21,288 bases of DNA from Chloromonas sp. AAM2 (taxonomy: Eukaryota > Chlorophyta > Chlorophyceae > Chlamydomonadales > Chlamydomonadaceae): positions 1 to 21,288 of the forward strand of contig QAXH01000418.1 of assembly GCA_004335635.1 (NCBI GenBank), in the 5' to 3' direction. Positions 18,490 through 21,288 of this stretch are shown here, piece by piece (the stretch's first letter is position 1; the number at the start of each line of letters is the position of its first letter). A program made the position numbers and the translations under genes. The notes under the pieces are model-generated. The model had not been told where the DNA came from. It ran no database searches and worked only from the letters and a program-made list of their open reading frames with translations.

Positions 18490-21126
18490 ATGAGCACATC
18501 AAGACCGTACATCAGGCTGCTTCGGGCATCAGATCTACCGGTGATCAAGGTTCGCGGTTTTCTTGGCTGTCGCCGATGCCACGCTTTGACCGAACCAGCC
18601 TCACTGCCAGCGTTCTGCATCACGCCTGCAGGCTCTGCATAGAGAATTGTTTGGCTTTAATATCGTGGTGGGAGACGCAGCGCTGAATGATGCAGTCAGC
18701 TCTCCAAGGTATGGTTATGGTAGCTAGGGTGTGTGGCTTGCTCGAGCGTGATTTTACCACGATGGCTTATCCCAATCAGCAGAGTCAGAGTTTCGTAGTA
18801 GTTATGTAGCATACAGCACATAGGAAACAGTACACAGGAAAGACCAGCCTCTGTCACATGCCCTTTGCATGCTCCAGTACACACCCTTTGCATGCTCCAG
18901 TACGTCTGAAAGCAGTTCAGGTGCTGCTCACGGCACACTGGCATGTGCATGTGCCACACATGCCCAGTTGCACATGCTCAGGTGGATGTGCCTGGCAGCT
19001 GTGCATGCCTTGGAGGGGGGCGGCGAGTCCATGGCTGGCTTCGTCATGTCTGTCACTGGCACTGTGTCTGAATTCGAGCAAGGGGTGAGCGAGATACCCA
19101 CAGCAGTGCTTGGGGCAAACTGATCATGTAAATCCAAGTGGTGGCAATGAATGTCAGCATCGCTGTTCTTCGAGGTACATCATATCTGTGTGCTGCAATA
19201 GCATGGGGACCACTGGGGTATTACCACTGAACTCATTCCAATTGAACGCAGGATTGCTTTGGAGATAGCCCTGACACAGATACCCAGGGCACTTGCAGCG
19301 ACAGCAACAGCAGCAGCAGCAGCCCTTCAGTCAGCTCCAGCGGTGGCTCTGCATCCAGCATGGCGCTGGGCTCCCTGCAGCTCAGTGGCGATGACATGCT
19401 GACCAATGTGTGCCTGCTCGCAACACTGCCACAGTAAGTGGTTGCATCAAAGGCATTTGCATGTTGGAGAGCAGGCAGGTTGCACTTTCATGCATACTGC
19501 TGCAAACCGGCATGCGCACATGTGGTGGCGCTTTTCATCAACACAACCCACTGCAAGATGCAGTTACCTGCTTGCTAGAGATGTGCTTCTATACACAGCC
19601 TTTGTGATTGTCTCCTGCACTTGACCATGAGGTCAAATGATACACAAAGTGCATGGCTCAGGATGTCTTCACCCATGTCTGTAGGTACCGGCGCATGGGT
19701 GTGGCAGGGCAGCTGTTCAGTCAAGTCATCAACAGCGCACGCAGGGCCAGGTGGGAGCGGCAGCCATGAGTATGACTGTGGCTATACACCTGGATGGTAC
19801 CATGGAAGAAACTCACGCCCATGGTGCCAGTCCAGTCGTTTCCTTCCTATTTCATGCGCCACTACCATTGGCTGTCCAACAAGTGTCTGTGTGTTTATGG
19901 TATCCTGCAGAGCTAAAGCCATCTTCCTACACGTACTAGATGACAACGCACCCGCTCTGGCATTCTACCGGCGCCTGGGCTTCACAGTAGCAGCAACGAT
20001 TCCCAACTTCTACCAACTCAGCGAACCACATCCAGATGTACAGGGGCAGGAAGAGGCTGCCAATCACATCCAAGGAGACAAAAACAGCACAGCAGAGTCA
20101 GCCCAGGCAGCGGCTGGTGCAGATTCAACAGGCCAGCTGAGGGATGCTTTGCTACTTAGCGTGCAGGTCGCGGAGGTGACAAGTCCAAGCGGTAGCAGCA
20201 ACAGTCAGGGCAGTGGGGAGGCTTTCCCAAGCACTGCAGCCAAGTACCGAGAGGCACGTGTGCGGGCTGCTAGTGCAGCCAGCAATACAGTGGCAGCAGT
20301 TGCGGCAGTGGCAGCACCTGCTAAGATGCGAGGCCTGATGGGACCTTCATCAAGCCGCCGACCTGTGAGGCAGGCCGAGCAGCAGCCACAGCTGGGTGCA
20401 GAAGCAGGAGGGCGCACACAGTCACAAGGAACGAATGTGTTCTCTAACTGGTTTGGTGGGGCCGCAGCAGCAAGCAAGCAGCAGCCAACATCCACTGCAC
20501 CACCATCCACGCCCAGCCAGCAACAAGCGCCGAATGCCCCAAGCCAGTCCACTGACAAGGAAAACACGCCCTCGTCACCAACAGCTGCAGCAGCTAGTGT
20601 GCTGGGTGCATTGTCTGGTTGGATGGGTAGGAACGAAGTTCTGCGTGATTGGGTGACGGGTACTGTAGAGCCAGGGCCTAGCCAGCCTGCACCCAAGACT
20701 GTTGATGTGAACGGTGAACGCATGGCAGAGGTGACAGGGCAGGATGGGGAAGTGTACATGGTACCACCGAGTGAGCAACCCGTTGAGAAGGCAGATGAAA
20801 ACCCGCCAAACGCTAGCATTAGCGCGGTCACTAGCGCACCTAGCAAGCCTGGCTTAGGGGTGCTCTACAGCCGCAGCCAGGGCGCAAGGGATGTCCGCAG
20901 CCAGGCGTCAGGTGTTGGCGGACACTGTTCGCCCCATACCTTGCATGGGCGGCATCGTGTGCTGCCAGTGTTTGGGGACAGTGCTGGTGGCAGCTGGGCA
21001 AGGCAGCCATGTGGAGTGTTGGCTGTGGCTCTGCCCAGGCAGTGTCTGACAAGATCAACTGTTCGGGTCACAGAGCGTGTTGGTGGGGCAGGGCTTGCGC
21101 GGGGTCCAGTGGCGTGGCATTGGTAG
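18490..21126 (+). CDS. GNAT-family N-acetyltransferase, six exons, complete
   Basis: Exons are 18490-18549, 18632-18708, 18982-19084, 19252-19433, 19685-19750 and 19911-21126. All borders are GT..AG and phases agree; the total is 1704 nt (567 aa). The GNAT fold begins with RPYIRLLRASDLPVIK (residues 5-20); AGFVMSV (near 63) is the central strand; YRRMGVAGQLF (142-152) is the acetyl-CoA pyrophosphate-binding RxxGxA motif; LHVLDDNAPALAFYRRLGF (169-187) and FYQL complete the fold by about residue 200. The closing motifs resemble protein N-terminal acetyltransferases of the NAA50/NAA60 type, but the substrate is not certain. A Ser-rich insert (about 92-115) lies inside the domain. Residues about 205-567 are Ala/Ser/Gln/Pro-rich and probably disordered. 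The last ~120 codons are duplicated at 9.3-9.6 kb. The start is the first ATG, with the domain beginning four residues later. Confidence 0.9.
18861..18903. repeat. Two perfect 20-bp direct repeats in GNAT intron 2
   Basis: CCCTTTGCATGCTCCAGTAC occurs twice with a 3-bp spacer inside the second intron. Confidence 0.85.
20738..21100 (+). repeat. Duplicated segment, GNAT exon 6 end
   Basis: Partner of the minus-strand copy at 9270-9618. It lies wholly within the coding sequence as modelled. The first part (to about 20910) reads like the rest of the disordered tail; the second part is richer in Arg, Cys and Trp and looks less like a natural protein. Confidence 0.8.
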
Positions 21127-21220
21127 CGTGACATGTGCCTAGGCCGTGTACGCATAACTATGACACACATCTACATGATTAAGGCGTTGTTTGTTCTCAT
21201 GATCAATACAATAGTGCGTT

Positions 21221-21225
21221 TGTAA
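21221..21225 (+). promoter_or_regulatory. Candidate TGTAA poly(A) signal of the GNAT gene
   Basis: TGTAA is the usual poly(A) signal of chlorophyte nuclear genes and lies 95 bp after the GNAT stop. It is only five bases, so chance occurrence is possible; position and strand are right. Confidence 0.45.
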
Positions 21226-21288
21226 GGGGACTCACACCCCATGACGGCTCTCTTAACCGCCAGCATTGTCCTCTATTGCAGCGTCCAT

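Noticed and set aside
20205..20846. 213-codon minus-strand frame
   Set aside because: It is antisense to the Ala/Ser-rich tail of the GNAT gene, where biased codons keep both strands open.
21271..21288. Possible splice acceptor (CTCTATTGCAG) at the right edge
   Set aside because: Only a few bases follow it, so an exon of a next gene cannot be supported.
1..21288. tRNA, rRNA, CRISPR or riboswitch
   Set aside because: I found no tRNA-like T-loop and acceptor pairs, no rRNA signatures, and no regularly spaced short repeats with unique spacers; the 32-bp array has no spacers.

Overview
This window looks like nuclear DNA of a green alga (Chlorophyta). The evidence is many short exons separated by introns of about 80-630 bp with GT..AG borders, a plant/algal-style HAD phosphatase, a TGTAA poly(A)-type signal, long low-complexity protein tails, (TG)n-type microsatellites and much diverged repeat DNA. 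I cannot name a species. All gene models below were assembled by hand from splice-site phase and protein-family motifs.

Layout. (1) Positions 1-1461, minus strand: 5' part of an FCP1/NLI-interacting-factor-like HAD phosphatase gene, four exons visible, running off the left edge. (2) 1462-1896: short divergent promoter. (3) 1897-7745, plus strand: complete 11-exon NAD kinase gene (616 aa) with a possible organelle-targeting leader and a C-terminal tail built on a 13-residue repeat. (4) 7746-18489: about 10.7 kb of mostly non-genic, repeat-rich DNA. It holds an inverted copy of the 3' end of the GNAT gene, a MITE-like inverted-repeat element with a TG microsatellite inside, an array of four hairpin modules, paired dispersed repeats, an intact and a decayed copy of a small acidic zinc-binding protein gene, a probable two-exon gene for a tiny secreted cysteine-rich protein, and several orphan exon-like ORFs. 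(5) 18490-21126, plus strand: complete six-exon GNAT N-acetyltransferase gene (567 aa) with a long disordered tail whose last ~350 bp are the sequence duplicated at 9.3-9.6 kb.

The three conserved genes are ordinary housekeeping functions (protein dephosphorylation, NADP synthesis, acetyl transfer) with no evident shared pathway. The repeat island is the unusual part: gene fragments, small basic or cysteine-rich ORFs and inverted repeats lie side by side, as expected where mobile elements have captured and shuffled host sequence. I see no rRNA, tRNA, CRISPR array or bacterial-type operon.
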